A stretch of DNA of 64,000 nucleotides from Fibrobacterota bacterium (GTDB lineage: Bacteria; Fibrobacterota; Chitinivibrionia; Chitinivibrionales; Chitinispirillaceae), in the NCBI GenBank assembly GCA_023436145.1, contig JAEZKP010000104.1, forward strand, positions 1 through 64,000. The letters are read 5' to 3'. Under the pieces are notes generated by a model. It saw nothing but the letters and a program-made list of their open reading frames with translations, did not search any database and was not told the origin of the DNA. Position numbers and translations under genes: made by a program. Below, piece by piece: positions 43,734-52,581 of the stretch (positions within the stretch are counted from its first letter, which is position 1; every line of letters begins with the position of its first letter).

Positions 43734-45953
43734 TTAAAATCCCATCTCCTGAAACTTTTTTTGGATCTGATCCGGTGATGATTCTTCATTGATAAAATCT
43801 CTCACTCCCAGCTTCACCAGCGGCACAAGTTGCGCCTTCTCGCAATTGGCAAATGTAACTACAAATCTGACCCGCCGATGTTTAGGCAACTCTTTAATAC
43901 TTTTAATGATTTCTACACAGGAAAGCAGTGGAATATTCAAATCCAAAACAAGTAAATGCAATTCACCTTTCATGGTTCTGGCCAGATTAACCAGTTTCGG
44001 CCCCTCATTGGCTTCCTCAATAGAATAACCAAGGGTGGGATTAAAACATTCTTTTAATTTATCTCTAAACTCACTTTTGAAATGCCCTATCAGGATACAT
44101 CTTTTTTCCAGACTGATTTTAAGTGAATCTGCTGCCTTTTGAAGAGCCAGACTTCCTTTTGCATTCAGAAGCTGATCTGTTGATAAGTTGAAGAGTAAAC
44201 AATGAAGAGCGATATCAATTGTCCTCAGATCGATCGAATACATTGAGGAAACGATGCCTGAAGGATGTTGCCGCTTCAAGAATTCACTATCCAGAACCAA
44301 AAGCAGCATTTTTGCAGAATCGGGTTGTCTGCAACTTTTCTTATCTGTACTCATATAATCTTCATCCGAAACTTGTTTCTGACAGAAAGGTATCATTTTA
44401 ATCCCGGATAATAATCTAAGCTCCTCCTCCCGCGTCTTATCTACTCCAGTCAGAATTGCAGCATGCGCAGATTTACATTTACAACTCAGATCTTCCACGC
44501 TCCTTGAAAGGGTTATCTGGTATCCCTGGTTTTTCAGGTATTCATATACCGGAATAAAAACCTCATCGGTAAAAGAATGGCAGATAAGAACTATTTCAGG
44601 TGCGATCTTAAGATGAGTGCAGGGGATCGGAAACACCCTTTTATCAATTTTCAATACCTCGTTATACATGTTTAATTCAGAATACACCTTTTCCAGAAAA
44701 GCCTGCTGGATTCCATACGGGTAACGAAACACCTCCATAACCTCTCTGGATATGGGCTCAATACAACAATCGACACTTCTGCCGATCTGGAAACTTTTAG
44801 CTATGATATCAGCAACTGTAACGATGGAAGCCAGTTTATGTTCATTTACAAATTGCGGTGTCAGACTGATCGAGCGGCAAATGATTTTTATATCTTCGCA
44901 TAGTACCTCAGGAAACTTCCATTCTGTAAATAATTCTGAAATCAGGTCATTGTGGTTGAATCCCAGCAGTTCCTCTTCACACTCTATAAAACGGGTACCC
45001 TCATCGGTGGATCTTTCCAGTACCTTTAAAAACAGATCGTTAAAATATTCATTAAAAAGCAGGGTTCCAAGGTCATGAAGTAACCCCCCTATGAAAGCTT
45101 CCTCCTGAATGACCAGCTGGCTGTTTTTAGCGATAGTCTGAGCAATTATGGCCACGGCCAGACAATGGAACCAATAATCATTATGGTTAAATCCTGTAGC
45201 ATAATTCTGATCTCTGGATATCTTAAAAACCGATATAGACATGGCAATTTTTTTGGTTTGAATAAAACCGATCCTGACTACAGCATCTTTAATGTCCAGT
45301 ATTCGTCGCCCGCCTCTGGAAAAGTAAACCGAATTGGCGATTTTAAGAATTTCGGCAGACATTGCCGGATCAGACTGTATTACTTTTGCCAACTCTCCTG
45401 CCCCACTTTTTTCGTTCTGACTCACTTTTAAAATGCTTGCAACAGTTGCCGGAAATGCCATCAGCTTGCTGATATGCCGGCGCATTATTTCCTTTTTTTC
45501 ACTACGGCTAACGGCCGGATCAGTAAGTTTGATCCGCTCATCTTCTGAGAGCTGGTTTTTCTCTTCAACATTGTATTTTCGCTGCGATTTTGACCTGACC
45601 AGGTCCCGGATTTTATCAATCAACGCTCTTATTTCCAATGGCCTTGCTATAAAAACATCTGCACCTGCTTCATACATGCTTTTTACATTCTGTTCATCAG
45701 CTGAAGCCCCATAGAGAATAAAAGGTTTCTGATCAATAGCCTTATTGTTTCGAATTATACGTAAAAACTGGAGATGAGCCTTTGGGTCCTCAGGAATTTC
45801 CATGATCACCAGGTCCGGATCATATTGCAATGTCTTTATATAGCTGGCGTAAGATGGTGCAGCGGAAATAATTTTTATGTTAACTTTTAGGAATATCTGA
45901 CGTAAAAAAACAGCTTCTTTGGGGTTTTGAATTATTAAAACAATTGCTATCAT
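43734..45953 (-). CDS. HDOD protein flanked by degenerate receiver domains
   Basis: A 739-residue signalling protein from the ATG at 45953. Residues 1-120 are receiver-like, but the acidic pocket is gone (LIIQNPKEA), the acceptor Asp is Glu52 (VIMEIPED) and the switch Lys is Arg. Residues ~160-365 are an HDOD domain (HISKLMAFPATVASIL, VIQSDPAMSAEILKIAN, GGLLHDLGTLLFNEYF). Residues ~450-550 look like a second degenerate receiver (EIVLICHSFTDEVFIPVYEY). The last ~120 keep the acceptor (LLVLDLNIP) but lack the acidic pair and terminal Lys. Phosphorylation-independent signalling is likely. HDOD proteins often affect motility and cyclic-di-nucleotide pathways. It is monocistronic. Confidence 0.82.
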   Translation of the reverse strand: MIAIVLIIQNPKEAVFLRQIFLKVNIKIISAAPSYASYIKTLQYDPDLVIMEIPEDPKAHLQFLRIIRNNKAIDQKPFILYGASADEQNVKSMYEAGADVFIARPLEIRALIDKIRDLVRSKSQRKYNVEEKNQLSEDERIKLTDPAVSRSEKKEIMRRHISKLMAFPATVASILKVSQNEKSGAGELAKVIQSDPAMSAEILKIANSVYFSRGGRRILDIKDAVVRIGFIQTKKIAMSISVFKISRDQNYATGFNHNDYWFHCLAVAIIAQTIAKNSQLVIQEEAFIGGLLHDLGTLLFNEYFNDLFLKVLERSTDEGTRFIECEEELLGFNHNDLISELFTEWKFPEVLCEDIKIICRSISLTPQFVNEHKLASIVTVADIIAKSFQIGRSVDCCIEPISREVMEVFRYPYGIQQAFLEKVYSELNMYNEVLKIDKRVFPIPCTHLKIAPEIVLICHSFTDEVFIPVYEYLKNQGYQITLSRSVEDLSCKCKSAHAAILTGVDKTREEELRLLSGIKMIPFCQKQVSDEDYMSTDKKSCRQPDSAKMLLLVLDSEFLKRQHPSGIVSSMYSIDLRTIDIALHCLLFNLSTDQLLNAKGSLALQKAADSLKISLEKRCILIGHFKSEFRDKLKECFNPTLGYSIEEANEGPKLVNLARTMKGELHLLVLDLNIPLLSCVEIIKSIKELPKHRRVRFVVTFANCEKAQLVPLVKLGVRDFINEESSPDQIQKKFQEMGF

Positions 45954-46369
45954 ACCTTTTCCCGTTTGTATCACTTAAAACAAAAAACGATAATATTATC
46001 TGCTAAACGGGGAATTTTTTCAAGATGTTTTAGAGTGTTTTGAAAACTTATCTGTACTATTATTAAACGTATTTCACTAATAACGACATGCTTAAAGCTG
46101 AATCGGATGATTCTTTGGTAGAAATCTTACAGAACATCCTTCAAGTCAGCGGGCTCGCAGCTTTATATTCTCTTTTATAGTAGTTCTGCTGGGGAAATGG
46201 ACTGTAGTAAAGGTGTTTTATTCTGAACAACAATGAGTTTAGTAACTATAAATACAGCTAAAATAGTATGTTTTTATTGAACAGCATGGCTAAACGCTTG
46301 AATTGTGTATTTTCAGAACTCATCAGGTTAACTGATGAGCAACCGAAAATATAGAATTCAATAATAAAT
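45954..46369. other. intergenic region with a hairpin downstream of nrdR
   Basis: About 416 bases. An 8-bp hairpin (CTCATCAG 46319-46326 with CTGATGAG 46332-46339) inside a looser ATTTTC/GAAAAT stem lies just past the nrdR stop and may be its terminator. A 31-codon frame (46087-46182) looks like chance. No RNA gene was recognised. Confidence 0.4.
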
Positions 46370-46840
46370 TTACCTTTTACCCTCGTCTGCCTTTGATTCA
46401 ATCTCCTTAACTTCAGAGATAAATTCACTTATATCTTTAAACTTCCTGTATACCGATGCAAAGCGTACATATGCAACTTCATCCAATTGATAAAGCTCTA
46501 CCATCACCAATCTGCCGATTTCAGAACTGGGGATTTCCATTTTACCAGATTTTTCAATCTGATTCTCGATTCTATCCACGATGCTTTCAATCTTTTTTAA
46601 ACTCACCGGTCTTTTTTTGCATGCGGCCACTATACCCTGCATCAATTTCTGGCGATCGAAAGGTTCACGCCGCTGATCATTTTTAATGATGGTAAGAGAG
46701 ACGTTTTCAATGTATTCATAGGTAGTAAAACGCTGCCCACACCGCAAGCATTCCCTGCGCCTTCTTACAGCACGTCCCTCTTTGCTGGAACGGGAATCGA
46801 CTACCTTATCTTCACCATGACTACAAAAAGGACATCTCAT
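46370..46840 (-). CDS. nrdR: transcriptional repressor NrdR
   Basis: A 156-residue NrdR, the ATP/dATP-sensing repressor of ribonucleotide reductase genes. The ATG at 46840 has AGGGAG six nt upstream and opens with the zinc ribbon CPFCSHGEDKVVDSR ... ECLRCGQRFTTYE. The ATP-cone follows (VSLTIIKNDQRREPFDRQKL). The length is normal. No nrd gene is in the window. It lies about 100 bases downstream of a DUF5683-like gene in the same direction. Confidence 0.95.
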   Translation of the reverse strand: MRCPFCSHGEDKVVDSRSSKEGRAVRRRRECLRCGQRFTTYEYIENVSLTIIKNDQRREPFDRQKLMQGIVAACKKRPVSLKKIESIVDRIENQIEKSGKMEIPSSEIGRLVMVELYQLDEVAYVRFASVYRKFKDISEFISEVKEIESKADEGKR

Positions 46841-46941
46841 GGGAACTCCCTGAAAAAGGTTTAACCAGTTCATTATTATATACTTATGATTTTAAAAATG
46901 TATATAAAATTTATTTCCGGCAGTAATTTCAATTATGCTGC

Positions 46942-47649
46942 TTAAAAGCCGGTAGATATAGTTATCCCTGCGGATGAAAAATCAGAGGAAAAATCAGGTT
47001 GAATTCTAAAGGATACGCTCCCTTCTCGGGATTTATATTTGGTTGAAGCCCTTATATCTACAATAGAGACAATACGGTTAATGATCATGGCCCCTATGCA
47101 GGCAGATGCAGCTATGTGAATTTTACGGGATGCATCTCTGAAACCATTGTATTTTTCACGATGCTGCTCGTCAGATAATTCATCATACCCCCACTTCCAG
47201 TTCATAGATTCACTTGTGTAGAGATTTTCAGGCTGTCGATCCCAACTAAGGTTTCGATGATATTCCTGCATGCTGGAAAATCTTCCCACCGCAGTCCAGA
47301 ACCGCTCATCTTTTCCCCTGACATCGACTCCGGCATGTAAAGCTGCATACCCATGAGCATCATTTTCAAGCTGTCTGGAATATTTTTCCAGAAAAACAGC
47401 TCCAAATACTGAAAGTACTTCCATACCGAAAAATGCCAGAGCAGATTTTCTCTTGCCCAGATACTGCTGCCCTATACCAGGAATAGCAGCGGATGCCAGC
47501 ATCGCCAGTTTAGCAGATTTTAAAGCCTTGGTAGTTTGTTCTTCCTGTTCAAAAATAGCAACTGTATCTGTGGTTACTTCCACCACTGTTACCTGTCCAT
47601 TTGCAGTCAAGGGAAGAAGGATAAAAATCAAGAGAAATAATTTAGTCAT
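46942..47649 (-). CDS. DUF5683-like exported/membrane protein B
   Basis: A 235-residue protein from the ATG at 47649 with a signal peptide (MTKLFLLIFILLPLTANGQ). LAMLASAAIPGIGQQYLGKRKSA begins the DUF5683-like helical hairpin and a second hydrophobic segment (IHIAASACIGAMIINRIVSI) lies near 180. The end is strand-like (SAGITISTGF), possibly a membrane-inserting tail. It follows a longer paralogue by 14 bases. Function unknown. Confidence 0.65.
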   Translation of the reverse strand: MTKLFLLIFILLPLTANGQVTVVEVTTDTVAIFEQEEQTTKALKSAKLAMLASAAIPGIGQQYLGKRKSALAFFGMEVLSVFGAVFLEKYSRQLENDAHGYAALHAGVDVRGKDERFWTAVGRFSSMQEYHRNLSWDRQPENLYTSESMNWKWGYDELSDEQHREKYNGFRDASRKIHIAASACIGAMIINRIVSIVDIRASTKYKSREGSVSFRIQPDFSSDFSSAGITISTGF

Positions 47650-47663
47650 AATACCGCCTGACA

Positions 47664-48881
47664 TTAAAACCTGAGAACCAGGGTATAACCTGAATATGTA
47701 TCCCATCCGGAATTAACCTGGTTTTGCTCTATGTTGATTCTTTGCCATACACTCTGCTTCCCCAGCATCTCATCATTATAAGCCTTGGCAGTTATACCAG
47801 CATCAACCGCACTAACAATCCGGTCAAGCAAAAGTAAAAAGAATACTTTCATAGAGATACCGGATAATTTGTCGGCCTGGGAGAATTTTGAACTAAACTG
47901 TTCCTGAAATTGAGAGAAACCGAACCTGGCTTTAGAAGTATCCTGATGAATGGAATAAACCAGGTAAAGTGTATCCGGGTGTTTGGGTTTATACCCTGGT
48001 TCATTTATCGAAAAACCGGATGAAAAGGTCGGTGTGACATCATTCCAACCTCGGACAAACGGATAGTCGTTTCGTTTGATATACTTGTAAAACTCATCAT
48101 CTTTGTTCTTTTGCATATGCAGAAATTCATCCACAGATAATTCAGAAAAGACAGCTTTTTGAAGAGTATCCGGGATGGTCTGCTTAAAAATATCGTAATA
48201 AGCTTTAAAATTTTGAACATCATAATGTTCATCTGCAAATTGTTGTGCTTTTTTCATCTCTTTTCTACCCTTTACGGCCAGGGCTGTACCTGTGCCTATA
48301 ATAGCCAGTTCAGCAGCCCCAAAAACAGCGGCTTTAAGTTTATGCTGGGCATATAGCTGACCTGAACCAGGCAAAAGGAAAGAGAAGAGCATGGCCAGTT
48401 TAGGTGAACGGTATTGTTTGAGATTTTGAGCGAAATTGATAGAACTCATGTTTTCGATTTTTACATCTTTAGGCTTAACTACGACTTGCGAAGGTTTGGG
48501 GATACTCTGGTTAACCGTTTGAGTGGGAACTGAAACTGAATCTGCAGCAACGTTTTTAATCTCAGAAGTGGAGTCAGTTGCAACCGAATTGGTTTTGGAA
48601 GTCTCATTAGAATCTGAAATGCTACTTTCTGGTTTTGATACAGTTGCAGGTGCAAGCAGGTACTCCTCTGAATCATCTAGAATCAATTCCTCATCGTTTT
48701 CTACTATCTTTTGGTTTTTCGATGAATCTGCACCATTTTTTTGCGGTAGAAGTTGTTGATCATCTTCAAGAAGCAGTTCGTCTTCGGTGGACTCAATAAC
48801 ATTGGATTGCTCCTGGGCAATTGTCTTAGCAGAAAAAGAAGCCAGAAGAACAACCAGGACAGAAAAAAAGAACAGTTTCAT
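47664..48881 (-). CDS. DUF5683-like exported protein A with acidic Ser-rich linker
   Basis: A 405-residue protein: signal peptide (LFFFSVLVVLLASFSAKTIAQ), then about 140 residues rich in Glu, Asp, Ser and Thr that look disordered, then the same core as its neighbour (SPKLAMLFSFLLPGSGQLYA), and a C-terminal strand GYTLVLRF. The shared LxPGxGQxY core and adjacency indicate a tandem duplication followed by divergence. It starts 21 bases after dapB, so it is probably in the dap transcript. Confidence 0.65.
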   Translation of the reverse strand: MKLFFFSVLVVLLASFSAKTIAQEQSNVIESTEDELLLEDDQQLLPQKNGADSSKNQKIVENDEELILDDSEEYLLAPATVSKPESSISDSNETSKTNSVATDSTSEIKNVAADSVSVPTQTVNQSIPKPSQVVVKPKDVKIENMSSINFAQNLKQYRSPKLAMLFSFLLPGSGQLYAQHKLKAAVFGAAELAIIGTGTALAVKGRKEMKKAQQFADEHYDVQNFKAYYDIFKQTIPDTLQKAVFSELSVDEFLHMQKNKDDEFYKYIKRNDYPFVRGWNDVTPTFSSGFSINEPGYKPKHPDTLYLVYSIHQDTSKARFGFSQFQEQFSSKFSQADKLSGISMKVFFLLLLDRIVSAVDAGITAKAYNDEMLGKQSVWQRINIEQNQVNSGWDTYSGYTLVLRF

Positions 48882-48902
48882 AAAACTCCCCGAAAAAGTG
48901 AG

Positions 48903-49709
48903 TTATAAACCAAGTACATCACGCATAGAATACAGTCCGGGACTTTTCCCGGCAAGCCATTTAGCAGCAGTCACCGCTCCCTGAGCGAAAGTCTTGCGGC
49001 TATGAGCCATATGCCTTAACTCAATACGCTCCCCCATACCGGCAAAAAGCACCGTATGATCGCCAACGATGTCGCCTCCCCTTACTGCATGCATCCCAAT
49101 CTCCGAATTACTGCGAACACTATCGGTAATCCCTTCACGTCCATTTTTTACAGCCTGCTGATAATCTAGTCCGATAGACTGAGCTACAATTTCGCCCAAT
49201 TTTTTAGCAGTTCCACTGGGAGAGTCTTTTTTGAACCGATGATGAGCCTCGATAATTTCGATATCGAACTGATCTTTGAGGCTGGCAGCTACTTGAGCAG
49301 TTAAATAAAAAAGCAGATTAACTCCCAGGCTCATATTTGGACTGATTATCAGAGGTACACTAAGAGCAGTTTTTTGAGCCAGCTCCAGTTCGGAATCACC
49401 CATACCTGTGGTTCCTATTACCATTCTTAGTTTTTTTTGGGGGGCTTTTTGTAAAAGCATCCTGCTGGAAGCAACAGAAGAGAAATCGATAAGCACCGAA
49501 TCTTCACAATCCAGTGCATCTATAGAATCTGATACAGTAATATTTAAAGGACCTCTTCCCAGGCAGGTTCCATAATCTTTTCCGATAGCGGAGTGCCCGG
49601 GATGTTCCAGGCAAGCAGAAAGCTTAAGAGAGTGGTCATCAAGAACGATTTGGGCAATTTCCATTCCCATTCTTCCCAAGGCACCAGTGATAATAATTTT
49701 TTGGGCCAT
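48903..49709 (-). CDS. dapB: 4-hydroxy-tetrahydrodipicolinate reductase
   Basis: A 268-residue DapB, which reduces the DapA product with NAD(P)H in lysine and meso-diaminopimelate synthesis. Rossmann motif GALGRMGMEIAQ near the start; the catalytic signature EAHHRFKKDSPSGTA contains the His and Lys. The start lies one base from the dapA stop, implying a coupled operon. Confidence 0.95.
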   Translation of the reverse strand: MAQKIIITGALGRMGMEIAQIVLDDHSLKLSACLEHPGHSAIGKDYGTCLGRGPLNITVSDSIDALDCEDSVLIDFSSVASSRMLLQKAPQKKLRMVIGTTGMGDSELELAQKTALSVPLIISPNMSLGVNLLFYLTAQVAASLKDQFDIEIIEAHHRFKKDSPSGTAKKLGEIVAQSIGLDYQQAVKNGREGITDSVRSNSEIGMHAVRGGDIVGDHTVLFAGMGERIELRHMAHSRKTFAQGAVTAAKWLAGKSPGLYSMRDVLGL

Positions 49710-49710
49710 G

Positions 49711-50598
49711 CTACTCTCCTGTAGTCAGATTATACCTCTTGAGTACGTTTATTAATTCCTGTTTATTGCGTTCATTCATCGAAACCAATGGCAAACGGAA
49801 AGTGCCTCCGGTAAACCCTAGGATATTCATGGCGGTTTTAACCGGAATCGGGTTGGTTTCCAGAAACATTGCAGAACTAAGCGGAAGAAGCTCTTCGTGA
49901 ATCTGCAGAGCCATTGCAAAATCACCGGCAAAAAATGCATCGATCATTTTGCACATTTTTTCAGGTACTATGTTGGAGACTACTGAAATAACTCCGGTTC
50001 CTCCTATCGAGAGTATAGGCAAAGTCAGAGCATCATCACCAGAAAGGATATGCAGTCGATCTTTGCATCTACGATGTATTTCAGAGATCTGACTTACATT
50101 ACCGCTGGCCTCCTTAACAGCAACAATAGAAGGTAGCTCACAAAGCCGTTCCAGAGTTTCGGGAAGCAGATTTGTCCCGGTTCGACCAGGAACATTATAA
50201 ACCACTATGGGAACTTCCACATTAGAGGCAATGCTCTTATAGTGTTGAAAAAGTCCTTCCTGAGTGGGACGGTTATAGTAGGGAGTGATACAAAGAATTG
50301 CATCGGCTCCGCTTTTCTGTGCATGTTTGGCTGCGGATATGGATTCTGCGGTGTTATTAGATCCAGCCCCGGCAATGATTTTTACCCGGCCATTAGCCTC
50401 ATTAATCACTATATCTATTACGGAATTATGTTCCTCCCAGCTCAGAGTCGCAGATTCTCCGGTTGTACCGCATGGAACAATACCGGCGACCCCTTTATCT
50501 ACCAGGAAATTGACATGTTTGCGGAGTGACTCTTCGTCGATTTTGCCGTTTTCGTTGAAGGGAGTGATTATGGCTACATAACAACCTTTAAAGTCCAT
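49711..50598 (-). CDS. dapA: 4-hydroxy-tetrahydrodipicolinate synthase
   Basis: A 295-residue DapA, condensing pyruvate with aspartate semialdehyde. GTTGESATLSWEEH, the catalytic Tyr in PYYNRPTQEG and the Schiff-base Lys in VAVKEASGNVSQI are present. It heads dapA-dapB and probably the two DUF5683-like genes. A terminator separates it from rplI upstream, so it has its own promoter. Confidence 0.96.
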   Translation of the reverse strand: MDFKGCYVAIITPFNENGKIDEESLRKHVNFLVDKGVAGIVPCGTTGESATLSWEEHNSVIDIVINEANGRVKIIAGAGSNNTAESISAAKHAQKSGADAILCITPYYNRPTQEGLFQHYKSIASNVEVPIVVYNVPGRTGTNLLPETLERLCELPSIVAVKEASGNVSQISEIHRRCKDRLHILSGDDALTLPILSIGGTGVISVVSNIVPEKMCKMIDAFFAGDFAMALQIHEELLPLSSAMFLETNPIPVKTAMNILGFTGGTFRLPLVSMNERNKQELINVLKRYNLTTGE

Positions 50599-50633
50599 CA
50601 GGGTTTCCTTTCATTGCCATTTTTACAGAAAAG

Positions 50634-50664
50634 ATGCCGGAAACCTTTTATAGGAATCCGGCAT
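50634..50664 (-). terminator. terminator after rplI
   Basis: An 8-bp stem (ATGCCGGA 50634-50641 with 50657-50664), 15-nt loop and a T-rich tail (CTTTTCTG) on the minus strand, just past the rplI stop. Confidence 0.65.
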
Positions 50665-50700
50665 TTATCAATACAATACTTAGCAAAAAACATTCCGCAG

Positions 50701-51150
50701 TTATTTTTCTTCTTTTACAACCCACACCTTCAGTTTGGCAGTCACGTCCCGGTAAAGGTTGATATCGATATTGTAAACGCCCAACTGCTTAATAGGTTCT
50801 TCAAGGGCGATCTGACGCTTCTCGATACCGAATCCTTCTTTGTTAAGAAATTCAGCAATTTCCTGAGTAGAAACCGAACCGTAGATTTTATCTTCATCAC
50901 CCACTTTAACCGATATAGTACAGGGCGTTTGCTCAATTTTTTTAGCCACCTCACGAGCATTGGCGATCTTTTTCACCTCACGACGTTCGGCAAGAGTTTT
51001 GGCTTCAGCAACTTTCTTTTTATTTCCTTCTGTTGCAGGGACAGCAATTCCTTGCGGAATGAGATAGTTGCGGGCATAACCATCTTTTACCGGCAACACA
51101 TCCATTGCTTTACCCAGTCCCTGATAGTCTTTTATTAAAACGACTTCCAT
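50701..51150 (-). CDS. rplI: 50S ribosomal protein L9
   Basis: A 149-residue L9. MEVVLIKDYQGLGKAMDVLP and DGYARNYLIPQGIAVPAT are the N-terminal rRNA-binding domain, the connecting helix follows, and the C-terminal domain has YGSVSTQEIAEFL. Last gene of the rpsF-rpsR-rplI cluster. A 92-base gap with a hairpin separates it from rpsR. Confidence 0.97.
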   Translation of the reverse strand: MEVVLIKDYQGLGKAMDVLPVKDGYARNYLIPQGIAVPATEGNKKKVAEAKTLAERREVKKIANAREVAKKIEQTPCTISVKVGDEDKIYGSVSTQEIAEFLNKEGFGIEKRQIALEEPIKQLGVYNIDINLYRDVTAKLKVWVVKEEK

Positions 51151-51203
51151 AGCCAGACTGCTCCTCTATAATAAATTAACTTTCCTGTTATTAAGAACTT
51201 CAA

Positions 51204-51228
51204 GAGTCACCTTCAAAAATGGTGACTC
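51204..51228 (-). other. intercistronic hairpin between rpsR and rplI
   Basis: GAGTCACC (51204-51211) pairs with GGTGACTC (51221-51228) around a 9-nt loop. There is no T tail, so it is more likely an mRNA-processing or translational element than a full terminator. Confidence 0.45.
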
Positions 51229-51242
51229 AACCGAGAAATTTT

Positions 51243-51515
51243 CTATTTAATATTTTCAGCAACAAATGGCAGAAGTCCCAGATGACGAGCCCGTTTAATA
51301 GCTACTGCCAGTTTACGCTGATTTTTGGATGTCACACCAGAGAGACGCCGGGGAACAATTTTACCCCGTTCAGTAATATAACGGGAAATTATCCGGATGT
51401 CTTTATAATCTGGTTCCACATTATTCTGTTCAAACCAGCAGACTTTCTTTGCTCTTCTTCTGGAACCGCCACCCTGGGCAAAATCAGATCTTTCTCTTCT
51501 TTCACGATGAAACAT
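51243..51515 (-). CDS. rpsR: 30S ribosomal protein S18
   Basis: A 90-residue S18. [20 protein letters not shown], then [20 protein letters not shown] and [19 protein letters not shown] are the family core. The N-terminal Arg-rich extension ([20 protein letters not shown]) is usual. GAGGAG precedes the ATG. It lies six bases after rpsF. Confidence 0.97.
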   Translation of the reverse strand: MFHRERRERSDFAQGGGSRRRAKKVCWFEQNNVEPDYKDIRIISRYITERGKIVPRRLSGVTSKNQRKLAVAIKRARHLGLLPFVAENIK

Positions 51516-51521
51516 ATTATG

Positions 51522-51899
51522 CTACTCCTCTTTATCTTCGTCGATTTGGATTTTTTCACCTTCAGCAATCTTGTCTTTTCTGGCAAATACCGCTGCCCTT
51601 GCTGCATCATTTTTTACATTTCTAACCACCGTAAGATGACGCAAAACCGATTCGTTTAATTTGATGTGACGAGCAAGAGCCAAAGCCACATCTCCTTCGC
51701 CTTCATAAAGAAACATACAGTAATAACCGGTTTTCTTTTTTCTAATCTGATACGCTAAAGGTTTTTTCCCCCAGACATCAGTTTTCTCGAAACTGGAATT
51801 GCGCTTGAGGAATTCTTCTATCTGTTGTTGTTCTTTGTGAAGAACATCATCAGGCAATGTTCCATCAAAAACTACGACTGATTCATACGGCTTTTTCAA
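51522..51899 (-). CDS. rpsF: 30S ribosomal protein S6
   Basis: A 125-residue S6. The start is taken as TTG at 51899 because GGGAGG lies six nt before it and homology begins there (KKPYESVVVFDGTLPDD). Core motifs: VWGKKPLAYQIRKKKTGYYC and LNESVLRHLTVVRN. The acidic C-terminal tail is common. No ssb gene is inserted between rpsF and rpsR, unlike in many bacteria. Confidence 0.96.
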   Translation of the reverse strand: MKKPYESVVVFDGTLPDDVLHKEQQQIEEFLKRNSSFEKTDVWGKKPLAYQIRKKKTGYYCMFLYEGEGDVALALARHIKLNESVLRHLTVVRNVKNDAARAAVFARKDKIAEGEKIQIDEDKEE

Positions 51900-51951
51900 A
51901 GGTAACCTCCCTTGGTCGATTGGCTGCAAACTGCCGCAGTCTGCAGCAGGA

Positions 51952-52566
51952 TTATTTGTTAAATTTATTCATAACAGCATCAATGCTGATTTTTGTGAAT
52001 TGCATCGATGCCTCAACTGCCTTTTGCACCACGTTTTGGATTTCCGGTTCTTCCTGAGCAGAAAAATCACCCAGGACAAAATCAATCACTTCAATATTTG
52101 CTGGTACTGGTCCAATTCCCACTCTTAATCTGGGAAAATCGCTTCCAACATAGGATATTATTGACTTGAGACCATTATGACCACCATGAGTACCGTTTTT
52201 TCGTAAACGGATCTTACCCAGAGGCAGGTTAAAGTCATCCACCACTATCAGCACAGAGCTGATATTCAACTGAAAACGCCGGATAAGTTTGTCAACCGCA
52301 ATACCAGAACGGTTCATCAGAGTACGTGGTTTTGCTACAACTACGTTTTTATTTTCGATTGTCCCGCAGAAAAAATCGGCTTCCGGGATTCTTCCTTCTT
52401 TTCTGGAACCAAGAGAATCTATCAGTTTATCAGCAACCCTAAACCCGATATTGTGCCTGGTAGCTGAATACTGTTTTCCTATATTTCCCAGCCCCACTAT
52501 GAGGAAATCAACTGATGAATTACTATGAGTTGAGAAGATACGGGAAAAGAAGGAACGTAACCCCAT
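51952..52566 (-). CDS. pth: peptidyl-tRNA hydrolase
   Basis: A 204-residue Pth, releasing peptides from prematurely dropped peptidyl-tRNA. VGLGNIGKQYSATRHNIGFR carries the catalytic His; PRTLMNRSG and VVDDFNLPLGKIRLRKNG are the other family blocks, followed by GGHNGLKSI. About 18 extra residues precede the core. It lies between rplY (15 bases upstream) and rpsF. Confidence 0.96.
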   Translation of the reverse strand: MGLRSFFSRIFSTHSNSSVDFLIVGLGNIGKQYSATRHNIGFRVADKLIDSLGSRKEGRIPEADFFCGTIENKNVVVAKPRTLMNRSGIAVDKLIRRFQLNISSVLIVVDDFNLPLGKIRLRKNGTHGGHNGLKSIISYVGSDFPRLRVGIGPVPANIEVIDFVLGDFSAQEEPEIQNVVQKAVEASMQFTKISIDAVMNKFNK

Positions 52567-52581
52567 TTATTATTATCAGCC

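Noticed and set aside
46087..46182. 31-codon frame between the HDOD gene and nrdR
   Set aside because: Too short, no ribosome site and no homology I can recall; chance frame most likely.
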